Positions 8,475 through 17,274 of a DNA stretch of 64,000 nt are shown here, piece after piece. Location of the stretch: the NCBI RefSeq assembly GCF_900155555.1, contig NZ_FUHN01000008.1:62001-126000 (forward strand), given 5' to 3'. Every line of letters starts with the position of its first letter. Position 1 is the stretch's first letter. The translations under genes and the position numbers were made by a program. This DNA comes from Mobilibacterium timonense. GTDB lineage: Bacteria > Bacillota > Clostridia > Peptostreptococcales > Anaerovoracaceae. Below the pieces are notes generated by a model, which made no database searches, had not been told where the DNA came from, and saw only the letters and a list, made by a program, of their open reading frames with translations.

Positions 8475-9200
8475 CTACTTGTCTATGAGCTCGCCCAGCT
8501 GATACTGGGTCGAAACGACCTGGTCAATATACTCCATGGACTTCACAGGAGTCATGCCCCAGTTCGTAGGGCACGGAACGAGGACCTCCACCAGTGAGAA
8601 GCCCTTGCCGTCTCTTTGTTTCTCCAGCGCCTTGCGCACGAACTTCTTGGTCTTCGCTATGTTGCCCGGGTTCGTAACGGAGGTGCGCGCCAGGTATGCA
8701 ATATCCAGTCCCTGCATCACCTTGAAGACGTCGAAGTTCTCACCGTATTCCTCATAGGTCCTGCCGGCCTTGGAGGAAGCCGTTTTCTGCCCCATCATGG
8801 TGGTAGGGGCCAGCTGTCCGCCGGTCATTCCGTATACCGTGTTGTTCATCACGAAAAAGGTGACGTTCTCATTTCTCGTGGCTGCGGCCATGGTCTCTCC
8901 GAGGCCGATGGCGTAGGCTCCTCCGTCTCCGCAGATGGTGAGCGCGTACTTGTCGGGACGGACGTGCTTCTGAGCGGTGAGTGCGGCTCCCATCTTCCCG
9001 TGAGGCGGTACTATGGCATCCACTCTCATGCAGAACTGGAACTGGTGATTACATCCTATGTCGGAGCAGATGATGGTGTCCTGTACTATCCCCATCTCTG
9101 TCAGGACCTCTCCCAGGATCCTGTCGAAGATCCCGTGTCCGCATCCGGCACAGAACCTGTTTTCCGCATACATCAAATCAGGTGCTTTTCTAGCTGGCAT
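8475..9200 (-). CDS. 2-oxoacid:ferredoxin oxidoreductase, beta (thiamine diphosphate) subunit
   Basis: 241 residues. Binds thiamine diphosphate and catalyses decarboxylation. FCAGCGHGI near the N-terminus, CSDIGC, and the TPP-Mg motif ICGDGGAYAIG...NNTVYGMTGGQ are visible. The short length, with no added ferredoxin domain, fits the VorA/KorB type. The ATG overlaps the alpha-subunit stop by one base (TGATG), with GAGGAGG upstream inside alpha, so the subunits are translationally coupled. Confidence 0.92.
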   Translation of the reverse strand: MPARKAPDLMYAENRFCAGCGHGIFDRILGEVLTEMGIVQDTIICSDIGCNHQFQFCMRVDAIVPPHGKMGAALTAQKHVRPDKYALTICGDGGAYAIGLGETMAAATRNENVTFFVMNNTVYGMTGGQLAPTTMMGQKTASSKAGRTYEEYGENFDVFKVMQGLDIAYLARTSVTNPGNIAKTKKFVRKALEKQRDGKGFSLVEVLVPCPTNWGMTPVKSMEYIDQVVSTQYQLGELIDK

Positions 9201-10273
9201 CAGTATACCTCCTCTTCCCGGATCTTTCCGTCGTAAACGTCCTTCGCATACTGCACGACCTGATCCACCTTGGCGATCCTCTGGTTCGTGGTGAGGGCGA
9301 AGGTCGGGAACTTTCCTTTTACTGTGATGATCACGTCGTCCCTCATCTGGCCCATCATGTTTACCTCGACCGTGATCACGCCCCTGCAGGTGTCAGGGAT
9401 CTCCTTGAAGGCCTTGCGAGGATATGGCCACAGCGTTATAGGCCTGATGAGTCCTAGTTTGAATCCCTCTTCGCGGGCCTGATGGACGGCGCTCTCTGCT
9501 ACTCTGGAGGATATGCCATAGGCCACCAGAACTATGTCGGCGTCCTCGACGCAGAAGCTCTCCCACCTCTGTTCTGTTTCGCTTATCTCTCTCATCTTCT
9601 TCAGGTATCCCGCGTTCCATTCGTCGATGTCCTGGAAGTAGGTGATGTCTGTGATGACCTTGTTCTTCTCTCCGTCCTTGCAGCCTTTGACAGCCCAAGG
9701 CTGATCCATGTCGTAGTCCACCATAGGAGGGAGCACGCACGGCTCCATCATCTGGCCGATCGTGCCGTCGGAGAGGATGAGCACAGGGTGCATCCACTTT
9801 TCCGCAAGGGCGAACGATTCATAGGCCATGTCCACGTTCTCCTGGACGCTGTTAGGCGCCAGGGTGATAAGGTGGTAGTCTCCGTTTCCGCCGCCTTTTA
9901 CTGCCTGCCAGTAGTTGTCCTGTCCGGCGGAGATGAACCCGTCGCCGATGCCGAAACGCTGCACACAGGCCACTACCGCCGGCACTCCTGCGGACACCCA
10001 GTAAGCAATGCCCTCCTGATACAGGGAAAATCCAGGGCCGGATGTAGACGTGAGAGCTCTTGCTCCTAGAGAGCGTGCAGCGAATGTCATGTTAACGCTG
10101 GCTATCTCAGACTCTCCCTGAATGAAAACTCCACCTACTTCCTTCTGCCTCCAGGACATCCACTCCAGGATCTCCGACTGAGGCGTGATGGGATATCCGG
10201 CATAGAAGCGACATCCGCCTCTCACTGCTCCCTCTGCCAGGGCCTCGTTGCCCTTCATTATTCTCTTCTCCAT
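9200..10273 (-). CDS. 2-oxoacid:ferredoxin oxidoreductase, alpha subunit (VorB/KorA type)
   Basis: 357 residues, the length typical of proteins annotated as 3-methyl-2-oxobutanoate (2-oxoisovalerate) or 2-oxoglutarate oxidoreductase alpha subunits, and shorter than PorA. Key segments: YPITPQSE near residue 28, ARALTSTSGPGFSLYQEGI, and a C-terminal domain with VVAYGISSRVAESAV and ITVEVNMMGQM. It carries the pyrimidine-binding and transketolase C-terminal folds of the enzyme. Substrate preference (branched-chain, 2-oxoglutarate or arylpyruvate) cannot be read from the sequence. The start at 10273 follows AGGAG with about eight bases of spacing. Confidence 0.9.
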   Translation of the reverse strand: MEKRIMKGNEALAEGAVRGGCRFYAGYPITPQSEILEWMSWRQKEVGGVFIQGESEIASVNMTFAARSLGARALTSTSGPGFSLYQEGIAYWVSAGVPAVVACVQRFGIGDGFISAGQDNYWQAVKGGGNGDYHLITLAPNSVQENVDMAYESFALAEKWMHPVLILSDGTIGQMMEPCVLPPMVDYDMDQPWAVKGCKDGEKNKVITDITYFQDIDEWNAGYLKKMREISETEQRWESFCVEDADIVLVAYGISSRVAESAVHQAREEGFKLGLIRPITLWPYPRKAFKEIPDTCRGVITVEVNMMGQMRDDVIITVKGKFPTFALTTNQRIAKVDQVVQYAKDVYDGKIREEEVY

Positions 10274-10291
10274 GTTACTTCTCCTTATTGA

Positions 10292-10489
10292 CTACAGGAT
10301 CTCGAATACAAGGTCCGGACACATAGCATAGCAGCATCCGCAGCCGATACATTTCTCCTGATCCACCTTGACAGTGATAACACCCTTGCCGTTCGTCTCG
10401 CCGGACAGAGAAAGAGCACCGGGCTTGCAGTTGGCTATGCAGAGATAACATCCCTTGCAGCGCTGAGTATCCAGTCTGATCTTTTCCAT
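10292..10489 (-). CDS. 2-oxoacid:ferredoxin oxidoreductase, delta (ferredoxin-like) subunit
   Basis: 65 residues from the ATG at 10489 (MEKIRLDTQRCKGC). An upstream Met at 10534 is rejected because similarity to the family begins at the chosen start. Two [4Fe-4S] motifs: CKGCYLCIANC and CIGCGCCYAMCP. It transfers electrons from the TPP centre to soluble ferredoxin. First gene of the operon; about 150 bases of leader separate it from the promoter and operator described upstream. Confidence 0.9.
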   Translation of the reverse strand: MEKIRLDTQRCKGCYLCIANCKPGALSLSGETNGKGVITVKVDQEKCIGCGCCYAMCPDLVFEIL

Positions 10490-10622
10490 AGGATATCGTC
10501 CTTTCTCAACAACCTGCATGGACCGATGATCCATGCGCTTTACTGTAGTACTGATAGAAACACGGCGGATCCAGATCTCCTCTCTTCGTATGGTTAAGGT
10601 TACGCTAATCTGTTCCGCATAA

Positions 10623-10637
10623 TAGAACGTTGTTCTG
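10623..10637. promoter_or_regulatory. Operator of the oxidoreductase operon (TAGAAC-N3-GTTCTG)
   Basis: TAGAAC-GTT-GTTCTG, an imperfect 15-base palindrome. On the transcribed (minus) strand it starts 10 bases after the -10 hexamer, so a bound protein would block initiation or early elongation. The same half-site and spacing recur before nhaC (10755-10779) and before the butyrate kinase operon (21080-21094). Confidence 0.6.
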
Positions 10638-10647
10638 TTTTAACGGG

Positions 10648-10676
10648 ATTATACCATTGCACATATATCCCGTCAA
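10648..10676 (-). promoter_or_regulatory. Promoter of the 2-oxoacid oxidoreductase operon
   Basis: Minus strand TTGACG (10671-10676), 17 bases, TATAAT (10648-10653): a near-consensus sigma-A promoter, as expected for a strongly expressed catabolic operon that needs repression. Confidence 0.8.
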
Positions 10677-10754
10677 CCACGAGAGGTGCCCCGGACCCCC
10701 TTGATGTTTATTTAACAAGCTGTCACGGTTTACAACATGAAGGAAATATGCTAA

Positions 10755-10779
10755 GTTCTATTTTAGAACAGCGTTCTAA
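10755..10779. promoter_or_regulatory. Double palindromic operator upstream of nhaC
   Basis: GTTCTA-TTT-TAGAAC-AGC-GTTCTA: three alternating half-sites at 3-base spacing, making two overlapping palindromes; the second is extended to TTAGAAC-AGC-GTTCTAA. A further lone GTTCTA lies at 10802-10807. A possible nhaC promoter is TTTACA (10729-10734) with TAAGTT (10752-10757), weak and overlapping the operator. The remainder of 10535-10890 holds no gene. Confidence 0.6.
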
Positions 10780-10890
10780 TTTTGTGTTTCTACATCTTAT
10801 CGTTCTATTTCTACTAGCAGGACCTCCTGACGCGGAAGCCCGTCTTTTTCCGCAGTCAAAAATACTTTTTCCAAAGAGGAGGCAAACACC

Positions 10891-12348
10891 ATGAGTAAGA
10901 ACAAACAGCCAGCACCTGCCGCTCCTAAGGAGCCCGGCCTTCTCATCTCGCTGGTGCCGATTTTTTCAGTATTCATCCTGCTGCTCCTGGCGCTTATAAA
11001 GTACGACGTGGATATCCAGATCCCGCTTATAATCGCCTCGGTGATATCCGGGCTGATATCGGCGCTCGTGCTCAAGAATCCGTGGAAGGATATCGAAAAG
11101 GGCATCATAGATTCCATCACCAACGCAATGCAGGCGATCCTGATCGCCTGTATCATCGGCCTGATCATAGGTTCCTGGATATCCGGCGGGATAGTGCCGA
11201 GCATCATCTACTACGGCCTGAAGATACTATCCCCGAGATTCTTTCTCGTTACGTGCCTGATAGTATGTTCCGTGATCAGCATATCCACGGGCAGCTCCTG
11301 GACCACCGCCGGCACACTGGGCGTGGCCATGGTCGGCATAGGGATCAGCATGGGCATCCCCGCTCCTGTCACCGCCGGATGCGTGGTCTCCGGGGCGTAC
11401 TTCGGAGACAAGATGTCGCCTTTTTCCGACACTACTAACCTGGCCCCTGCCGTGTCCGGGACCACCATCTTCGCCCACATCAGGCACATGATGTACACCA
11501 CCGGCGTGAGCTACGCCCTCGCCTGCGTGGCCTTCATGATCCTGAACCTCAGGTACACCGCGGGTAACGAAAACAGCGGCACCATCGCCAGGGTCTCCCG
11601 CGACCTTGCGGACAATTTCGTGGTGTCGCCGCTACTGCTCCTGCCGCTGCTCATACTTTTCCTGATGATCTATTTCAAGACCCCGGCCATCCCGGGACTC
11701 ATCTTCAGCGTGGCTCTCGGCATCTTCTGTGCCGTGTGCGTTCAGCACCAGGGGATCACGGAGATCGGGACGGCGCTCAGCTACGGGTACACGAGCAAAA
11801 CGGGGAATCAGGTCCTGGACGATCTCCTCACAAAGGGCGGCCTCCAGAACATGATGTGGACGGTATCCCTCATCCTGTGCTCCCTCACCTTCGGAGGGAT
11901 CATGCACCAGTCGGGCATGCTCCACACGATAGGCGAGAACATCCTGAAGCTGGCGAAGGGCAACAGAGGCCTGATCGTGGCAACGGGCTTCACCGCCATA
12001 GTGATCAACTTCATATGCGGCGAACAGTACCTTTCCATTCTTCTTACGGGTAAAATGTACAAGGAAGAATACGAGAAGCGTGACCTGGCTCCTCAGAACC
12101 TCTCCAGAGCTCTTGAGGACTTCGGGACCATCACCTCGCCTCTCATCCCGTGGACCACGTGTGCCGTTGCCATGAGCACGTACCTGGGAGTTCCAACGGT
12201 GCAGTACCTGCCGTACGCGTTTTTCAACCTGCTGAACCCGCTGGTGGCGATCGCGTTCGCGGTGCTTGGGATCACCATCAGGAAGAGGTCGGAGGTGCCG
12301 CCGGAGGACATCGTCTCTGCGGGGTCTGACGTGCCGGATGTTTTTTAG
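10891..12348 (+). CDS. nhaC: NhaC-family Na+/H+ antiporter (first copy)
   Basis: 485 residues, polytopic membrane protein of about 11-12 helices. The family signature is clear: STGSSWTTAGTLG and GDKMSPFSDTTNLAPAVSG in the middle, FICGEQYLSILL and SPLIPWTTCAVAMSTYLG near the end. NhaC members exchange Na+ for protons; some homologues carry organic substrates instead. The ATG follows AGAGGAGG by eight bases. It forms a two-gene unit with an M20 amidohydrolase 43 bases downstream and has the shared GTTCTA operator upstream. That context hints that this copy may serve the amidohydrolase's substrate or product rather than general pH control; this is an inference. Confidence 0.85.
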   Translation: MSKNKQPAPAAPKEPGLLISLVPIFSVFILLLLALIKYDVDIQIPLIIASVISGLISALVLKNPWKDIEKGIIDSITNAMQAILIACIIGLIIGSWISGGIVPSIIYYGLKILSPRFFLVTCLIVCSVISISTGSSWTTAGTLGVAMVGIGISMGIPAPVTAGCVVSGAYFGDKMSPFSDTTNLAPAVSGTTIFAHIRHMMYTTGVSYALACVAFMILNLRYTAGNENSGTIARVSRDLADNFVVSPLLLLPLLILFLMIYFKTPAIPGLIFSVALGIFCAVCVQHQGITEIGTALSYGYTSKTGNQVLDDLLTKGGLQNMMWTVSLILCSLTFGGIMHQSGMLHTIGENILKLAKGNRGLIVATGFTAIVINFICGEQYLSILLTGKMYKEEYEKRDLAPQNLSRALEDFGTITSPLIPWTTCAVAMSTYLGVPTVQYLPYAFFNLLNPLVAIAFAVLGITIRKRSEVPPEDIVSAGSDVPDVF

Positions 12349-12391
12349 TAAAAGAAAAATCGCATAGCATGACACAAGGAGGATCGGACAT

Positions 12392-13558
12392 ATGAGCATC
12401 AGCGAAAAGGATACCGTCAGAAGGCGGCTCATGGAGATGGCCGACGAGAGAAGGGATCAGGCCTTCTCCATTGCGGACTACATTTTCCAGCATCCGGAGA
12501 CTTCGATGAAAGAATACGAGTCCTCCGCCTACCTGGCGGGGGTCCTCAGGGACGAGGGGTTCGATGTGGAGTACCCATACTGCGGAATAGATACGGCATT
12601 CAAGGCGACTAAGAAAAACGGCGATGGCCCGCGCATCTGCTTCCTGGCGGAGTACGACGCCCTGCCAGGCTCCGGCCACGCCTGCGGCCACCAATGGATA
12701 GGCACCGTCTCGGCCATGTCGGGCATCGTACTGGCAGATGCCCTGAAGGACTTTCCCGGAGAGGTCACGGTCTTCGGGACTCCCGGAGAAGAGACCGGAG
12801 AGGGAAAACCTGTCATGGTGGAAGCCGGTGCCTTCGACGGGTACAACGCCGCCCTGGAGATCCATGGAAACTACGCAACGACGCTGGCACCTGTTGTAGT
12901 CGGCATAGGCGGCATCGACATAGAGTTTTTCGGAAAGGCCGCCCACGCCGGCGAGCACCCGTGGTACGGGAAAAACGCCCTCGACGCGGTCATCCAGCTC
13001 TTCAACAGCATCAACGCCCTGCGCCAGCAGACGATGGACGGAACGAGGATACACGGGATCATAACCAACGGTGGCGACGAGGTCAACACCGTTCCCGCCT
13101 ACACTTCCGCAAGGATCGAGTACAGATCGCAGGATCAGGAGTACCTGGAGGGTCTCCTGAAAAGGATAGTCGCCTGCGCCGAGGGAGCGGCCCTGGCCAC
13201 GGGATGCACCATGAAGTGGGCGCATTTCGAGCCTACCTGTGAGGCTCTCATAACAAACCCGGTTCTCATGGAGCTCTGCAGGGACCACCTGCCGGAGTTC
13301 CCGGAGCTCACGGAGAGCGGCATCGATTTCGCCGGAGGAGCCTCGGACACAGGCAACGTGAGCCAGGTCATCCCGACCTTCCACCCTATGATCAAGATGG
13401 CTCAGCACGGAGAGGGCTGCCACACGGAGGCCTTCAGGGATGCTCTCCTCCAGCCTTACGCAAAGGAAAGAGCCATCGACTCCATAAAGCTCCTGACCGA
13501 GATAGGCCTTGACCTCCTCGAGGATCCGGAGCTGGCGTACAGCCTGAAGGTCAGATAA
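12392..13558 (+). CDS. M20-family amidohydrolase (M20D, N-acyl amino acid / aminobenzoyl-glutamate type)
   Basis: 388 residues. Zinc- or manganese-dependent hydrolase of amide-linked amino acids. Motifs: FLAEYDALPGSGHACGHQ (metal-binding Asp/His and the Cys-His pair typical of M20D), GTPGEETGEGKPVM with the catalytic Glu, and GKAAHAGEHPWYGKNALDAV in the lid domain. No signal peptide, so cytoplasmic. It has a perfect AAGGAGG six to eight bases before the ATG. Likely releases a free amino acid that can feed the adjacent transaminase/oxidoreductase route. Candidate substrates are N-acyl amino acids or aryl-glutamates; the sequence alone does not decide. Confidence 0.85.
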   Translation: MSISEKDTVRRRLMEMADERRDQAFSIADYIFQHPETSMKEYESSAYLAGVLRDEGFDVEYPYCGIDTAFKATKKNGDGPRICFLAEYDALPGSGHACGHQWIGTVSAMSGIVLADALKDFPGEVTVFGTPGEETGEGKPVMVEAGAFDGYNAALEIHGNYATTLAPVVVGIGGIDIEFFGKAAHAGEHPWYGKNALDAVIQLFNSINALRQQTMDGTRIHGIITNGGDEVNTVPAYTSARIEYRSQDQEYLEGLLKRIVACAEGAALATGCTMKWAHFEPTCEALITNPVLMELCRDHLPEFPELTESGIDFAGGASDTGNVSQVIPTFHPMIKMAQHGEGCHTEAFRDALLQPYAKERAIDSIKLLTEIGLDLLEDPELAYSLKVR

Positions 13559-13604
13559 GCAGACACTTAAGTGCGGCGGCAGGAGATGATGTGTATACGA
13601 AAAA

Positions 13605-13632
13605 GGTCCTCCCTTGCGGGAGGATCATTTTT
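13605..13632 (+). terminator. Bidirectional terminator between the M20 gene and the second nhaC
   Basis: GGTCCTCCC-TTGC-GGGAGGATC (one G-T pair) followed by ATTTTTA. Upstream AAAAA gives a T run on the other strand, so it serves both convergent operons. Confidence 0.8.
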
Positions 13633-13647
13633 ATGCGAAGTCTCGGA

Positions 13648-15084
13648 CTATTCCGTCTGTAAAGCCTTCTTCTCAATGAATGGTGTGCCGTCCGAATGCC
13701 ACATTGCCCAGCCCGTAAACGCTGATATCAATGTGAATACCGGTACTATGTAGCAGAAGAATTCATAAGGAATGAATGATGCATTGCCTGTGCCGAGGAC
13801 CCCGACAGCATATACAGTTGCAACAGACCACGGGATCAGCGCCGAACCGTTTATTGTCGTATCTCCCATGCACCTGGTAAGGACTTTACGATGAATGTTC
13901 ATCTCATCATACGTTTCTGCAAAAGTAGGGCCTGACATTACAGCGCCGAGCATCTGGTTACCCGATACTGCCAGAATGAGATAATTATATATCATCGTAA
14001 TGACAACAAGAGACCTGGCACTTTTTACCCTCTTCATAAGCACATTGTCCATGAATACTTTAAGTGCCCCTGTCGCCTGAAGCGCACCTCCCATCATGCA
14101 GGCGAGCATGATCATTCCTACAGTTCCCATCATAGAGCTCATTCCGCCCCTGTTAAGGATCCCATCTACAAGTTCCACACCGGTGTCAGAAGCATATCCA
14201 TTCTGTGCTACCACCATCACCTCGCTTAAGCTGCATCCCTGCATGAGGATAGCATAAAACACACTGAAAATAGAGCAGGCCGTAAGTCCCAGAACAGCCG
14301 GTATCCTGGCGACCGCAATGACTATCATCAGAATCGCAGGAACAAGTGCCAGAAGGCTGATATTGAAGTTTGCATCCAGAGTATTCAGCATCAAGTGAAC
14401 ATTTTTATCCGCTGTTTCATTGCCTGTGTATCTCATTCCCATGACCCAGTACAGTATCAATGAGATCAATGCTGCCGGAACGGTGGTATGCATCATTGAT
14501 CCTATATGATCATAGAGATCTACACCTGCTACACCTGAACAAAGATTTGTGCTGTCTGACATAGGGGACATTTTATCTCCAACGTGGGCACCTGCCACAA
14601 CAGCACCCGCTACAAGCGGCATCGGGACCCCAACTCCAATTGCAACGCCAGTAACTGCGATCCCCATGGTTGCGATCGAGCCGAAGCTCGTTCCTGTAAA
14701 GATCGACATGACTGCACATAACAGAAATGCCATCGGTACTACCAGATTGGGAGAGATCAGTTTCAGGCCATAATACATCAATGATGGAACCGTCCCTCCG
14801 ATTATCCAGGATCCTACCATAATTCCTACATCGATAAGAATTATGCAGACGACCAGAGTTCCACTCATAAAATCCAGAATCGGCTTCTGAACTTCATCCC
14901 ACTGTTTCCTCAGGATCAGGCAGGCGATCATGGCTTCAAATGCACCTGCAAAGAGCGACATGTTTGTGCCGTATCCTAGCCGGATCCCTCCAATGATAGT
15001 TGCAAAAATAACTGCAAGTATGAGTATCGAACCAGAAATCGTCAGCTTTCGCTCTGGTTTCTTATCTTTATCTTTCATTCCCAT
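13648..15084 (-). CDS. NhaC-family antiporter (second copy, in AT-richer island)
   Basis: 478 residues, about 12 membrane helices. NhaC signatures: FTGTSFGSIATMG and GDKMSPMSDSTNLCSGVAG; the C-terminal counterpart NGSALIPWSVATVYAVG is also present. It is diverged from the first copy (10891-12348). Its codons are AT-richer than those of neighbouring genes, and it shares this bias with the two genes that follow in the island. The start at MGMKDK is supported by GGAG eight bases upstream. It lies 41 bases downstream of the decarboxylase-like amidohydrolase and is probably co-transcribed with it, so it may import that enzyme's acidic substrate or consume the ion gradient linked to decarboxylation. 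Confidence 0.85.
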   Translation of the reverse strand: MGMKDKDKKPERKLTISGSILILAVIFATIIGGIRLGYGTNMSLFAGAFEAMIACLILRKQWDEVQKPILDFMSGTLVVCIILIDVGIMVGSWIIGGTVPSLMYYGLKLISPNLVVPMAFLLCAVMSIFTGTSFGSIATMGIAVTGVAIGVGVPMPLVAGAVVAGAHVGDKMSPMSDSTNLCSGVAGVDLYDHIGSMMHTTVPAALISLILYWVMGMRYTGNETADKNVHLMLNTLDANFNISLLALVPAILMIVIAVARIPAVLGLTACSIFSVFYAILMQGCSLSEVMVVAQNGYASDTGVELVDGILNRGGMSSMMGTVGMIMLACMMGGALQATGALKVFMDNVLMKRVKSARSLVVITMIYNYLILAVSGNQMLGAVMSGPTFAETYDEMNIHRKVLTRCMGDTTINGSALIPWSVATVYAVGVLGTGNASFIPYEFFCYIVPVFTLISAFTGWAMWHSDGTPFIEKKALQTE

Positions 15085-15124
15085 ATCAGTTCTCCAGTGT
15101 CATACCATAATCAGAACAACGATT

Positions 15125-16120
15125 TTACTTAAGATCAATGTGGAAAAGCTCTGCCGCATTTGTTCTTCCCATTTTCTCCTTATCGATATCGCTGAACGGG
15201 ATATTATCAAACCAGTCAGATGCCTGCTTCATAGTCTCATAAGGATAATCTGTAGAGAACATGATCCTGTCTGTGCTCATCTCCATCATTGCGCACATCA
15301 ATGCAGGAGTGCTGCAGTTTCCGGAAGTTGTGATTGAAATATTCCTCTGGAAATACTGGTTGATAGGCAGCTCAGCAAGGCAGTCTCTCTTATGGGTGTT
15401 ACACCTGTTCGTTATCCTCCATAGGAACATCGGAAGGAGTTCTCCCATGTGACCGATCACGATCTGAAGATTTGTATATTTATCGAAAATACCGCTCGAT
15501 ACAAGTCTCAGTATCTGTGTTCCAAGGTTTGCATGCCATCCCCATGCAGCTGTTTCCATCCAGAAGTGGTTGTCTCCGAACATGATGTCTTTCACAGCCT
15601 GTGGAACTGGCCTTGGATGAATGTAAATTGGCGTACCGAGCTCAGCTGCCTTGGCCCAGAATGGTTCGTATTGAGGCTCATCAAGAAAAACAGGTTTTGT
15701 CGGATCATCCACATTGCAGTAAGCATTGATAAGTGCGCCCTTAAAATCATACTCTTTTACGCAGCGCTCCAGCTCCCTCGCTGCAGCTTCCGGTGACTGT
15801 GTCGGAAGTGCTGCGAAAGCTTCAAACCTGTCTCTGCGGGGAGCGATCTGGTTTGCGGTGTACTCATTGATCGCCTTCGCTGCTTCAATGGCATCTTCTG
15901 TGTTGCAGATCGCCTGAATAGTAGGGGATGAAAGCGAAAGGATGGATTTTTCTATACCTGCCTCATCCATCTTTTCGAGTCTTTCGCCTCCGGTAATATC
16001 ACAGATCGTATTCTTTGCTTTTTCCCATACATCAGCTCCTTCGCGGATAAAGAATCTCTTCACATCCTGAAGATATTCTTCGGTAGCAAAATGTTCTTCC
16101 AGTGCGATTTTGTTTTTCAT
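15125..16120 (-). CDS. Amidohydrolase-2 family protein resembling gamma-resorcylate decarboxylase
   Basis: 331 residues from the ATG at 16120 (AAGGAGG seven bases upstream; the extension to 16189 is rejected). Metal-dependent TIM-barrel of the ACMSD/hydroxybenzoate-decarboxylase group. Ordered matches to gamma-resorcylate (2,6-dihydroxybenzoate) decarboxylase as I remember it: KIALEEHF at the start (metal Glu8 and His10), ALPTQSPEAAARELERCV, YIHPRP, IGHMGELLP, ISITTSGN and MFSTDYPYE (metal Asp). These are the metal and acid/base residues, all retained. Likely reaction: non-oxidative, reversible decarboxylation of a hydroxy-aromatic or related acid; substrate unknown. Divergent from a LysR regulator and followed by nhaC copy 2. 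Confidence 0.8.
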   Translation of the reverse strand: MKNKIALEEHFATEEYLQDVKRFFIREGADVWEKAKNTICDITGGERLEKMDEAGIEKSILSLSSPTIQAICNTEDAIEAAKAINEYTANQIAPRRDRFEAFAALPTQSPEAAARELERCVKEYDFKGALINAYCNVDDPTKPVFLDEPQYEPFWAKAAELGTPIYIHPRPVPQAVKDIMFGDNHFWMETAAWGWHANLGTQILRLVSSGIFDKYTNLQIVIGHMGELLPMFLWRITNRCNTHKRDCLAELPINQYFQRNISITTSGNCSTPALMCAMMEMSTDRIMFSTDYPYETMKQASDWFDNIPFSDIDKEKMGRTNAAELFHIDLK

Positions 16121-16264
16121 GAGATCCTCCTTTTTCACATTCGTTCCCGATATGATCATTAGCGCTTCAAACTCGTTATTTGATTGCACATCCTTTTTTG
16201 TTCTATCTGGATTTTATTAAAAGCGGGGTTTGACCTGGATTCCGATCCGTCGTATTATTATTCT

Positions 16265-16284
16265 CAATTGGAATAGTAGAATTG
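16265..16284. promoter_or_regulatory. LysR-type operator candidate
   Basis: CAATT-N10-AATTG, a partly symmetric T-N11-A type site 17-36 bases before the lysR start, placed to act on lysR and the divergent decarboxylase-like gene. A related element, TGGAATACTACAATTA, appears inverted after lysR at about 17219-17234. Confidence 0.4.
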
Positions 16285-16300
16285 TACTGAAAGGAAAGAT

Positions 16301-17194
16301 ATGGACTTCGACGATCTGCAATTTATGCTGGCGATAAATAAATACCGCAACATTTCTGAAGCGGCCGCGAGCTGTCACGTTTCACAGTCGGTAATGTCAA
16401 AACACATTGCAAAACTTGAGGCTGAACTGAATGGCGTCACGCTCTGCAATCGTTCCAAACGGCCGATCTCAATAACCCCTGCCGGAAAAGAATTCATCCA
16501 GTATGCAGAATCGATTTGTCAATATCATCACGATATGAAGCTGGCCATGGCAAAATATGTGATCCATTCCGCGAATGTTCTCAGGATCGGATCGATCCCT
16601 GTCATGGGGCGCATGGGTATTTCTACCATGCTCTACGATTTTCGAAAACAGGGTAATAGCGAAGTTGAATACACTATCATCGATCTGCCCAGTTTCGATT
16701 TGCTTGAGATGCTCGAAAGCGAAGAGATCGATGCTGCATTTATCATGATCTCACCAACGATGAAGCTGGACCGTAAATTCACCACTTACCGGTTATCAAA
16801 AAACAAGCTTATGCTGGCTGTTAATTCCAGTCATCGTTTTGCCAGACGGTCATCTGTAGATCTTCGTGAGTTGATAAATGAACACATCGCTCTTCCAGAC
16901 CAAAAGACAGGTATGTACGATCTTACTACCAAAGCCCTTGCTGATGCAGGGATAAGCAGCCGAAACATCCAGCCATTCAGAAATATAGACACTGTAATAA
17001 ACGCCACTATCTCAGGCAGAGCAGTTACCCTTCTCTCTGAACGACTGGCTAAATCATATGAAGATCTTGGCATACGTCTGATATCCATCGATAAGGATCT
17101 GCAAATCACCATGGCACTCGTAATAAAAAACAATCATCACATTGATCCACTTTTACGGGAACTCATCGATTTCGTGACGGATTACAAACTGTGA
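16301..17194 (+). CDS. LysR-family transcriptional regulator
   Basis: 297 residues, full length. N-terminal winged helix at about residues 1-60 (LQFMLAINKYRNISEAAA, SQSVMSKHIAKLEAEL). C-terminal periplasmic-binding-like effector domain from about 90 (LRIGSIPVMGRMGISTML, AVTLLSERLA). LysR proteins usually activate a divergent operon in response to its substrate; here that operon is the decarboxylase-like gene plus nhaC copy 2. AT-rich codon use matches those two genes and contrasts with the surrounding genes, suggesting the three arrived together. AAGGA precedes the ATG by seven bases. Confidence 0.88.
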   Translation: MDFDDLQFMLAINKYRNISEAAASCHVSQSVMSKHIAKLEAELNGVTLCNRSKRPISITPAGKEFIQYAESICQYHHDMKLAMAKYVIHSANVLRIGSIPVMGRMGISTMLYDFRKQGNSEVEYTIIDLPSFDLLEMLESEEIDAAFIMISPTMKLDRKFTTYRLSKNKLMLAVNSSHRFARRSSVDLRELINEHIALPDQKTGMYDLTTKALADAGISSRNIQPFRNIDTVINATISGRAVTLLSERLAKSYEDLGIRLISIDKDLQITMALVIKNNHHIDPLLRELIDFVTDYKL

Positions 17195-17274
17195 GCTTAA
17201 GCACTTAATAACAAAATGTAATTGTAGTATTCCATTTTGTAATAATGGAGCTGCATTCCACATGATCACCACGA

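Noticed and set aside
8475-10489. Pyruvate:ferredoxin oxidoreductase (PorABDG)
   Set aside because: The alpha chain is shorter than PorA and the gene order and neighbours (aminotransferase, buk) fit a branched-chain or general 2-oxoacid enzyme better; pyruvate use cannot be fully excluded.
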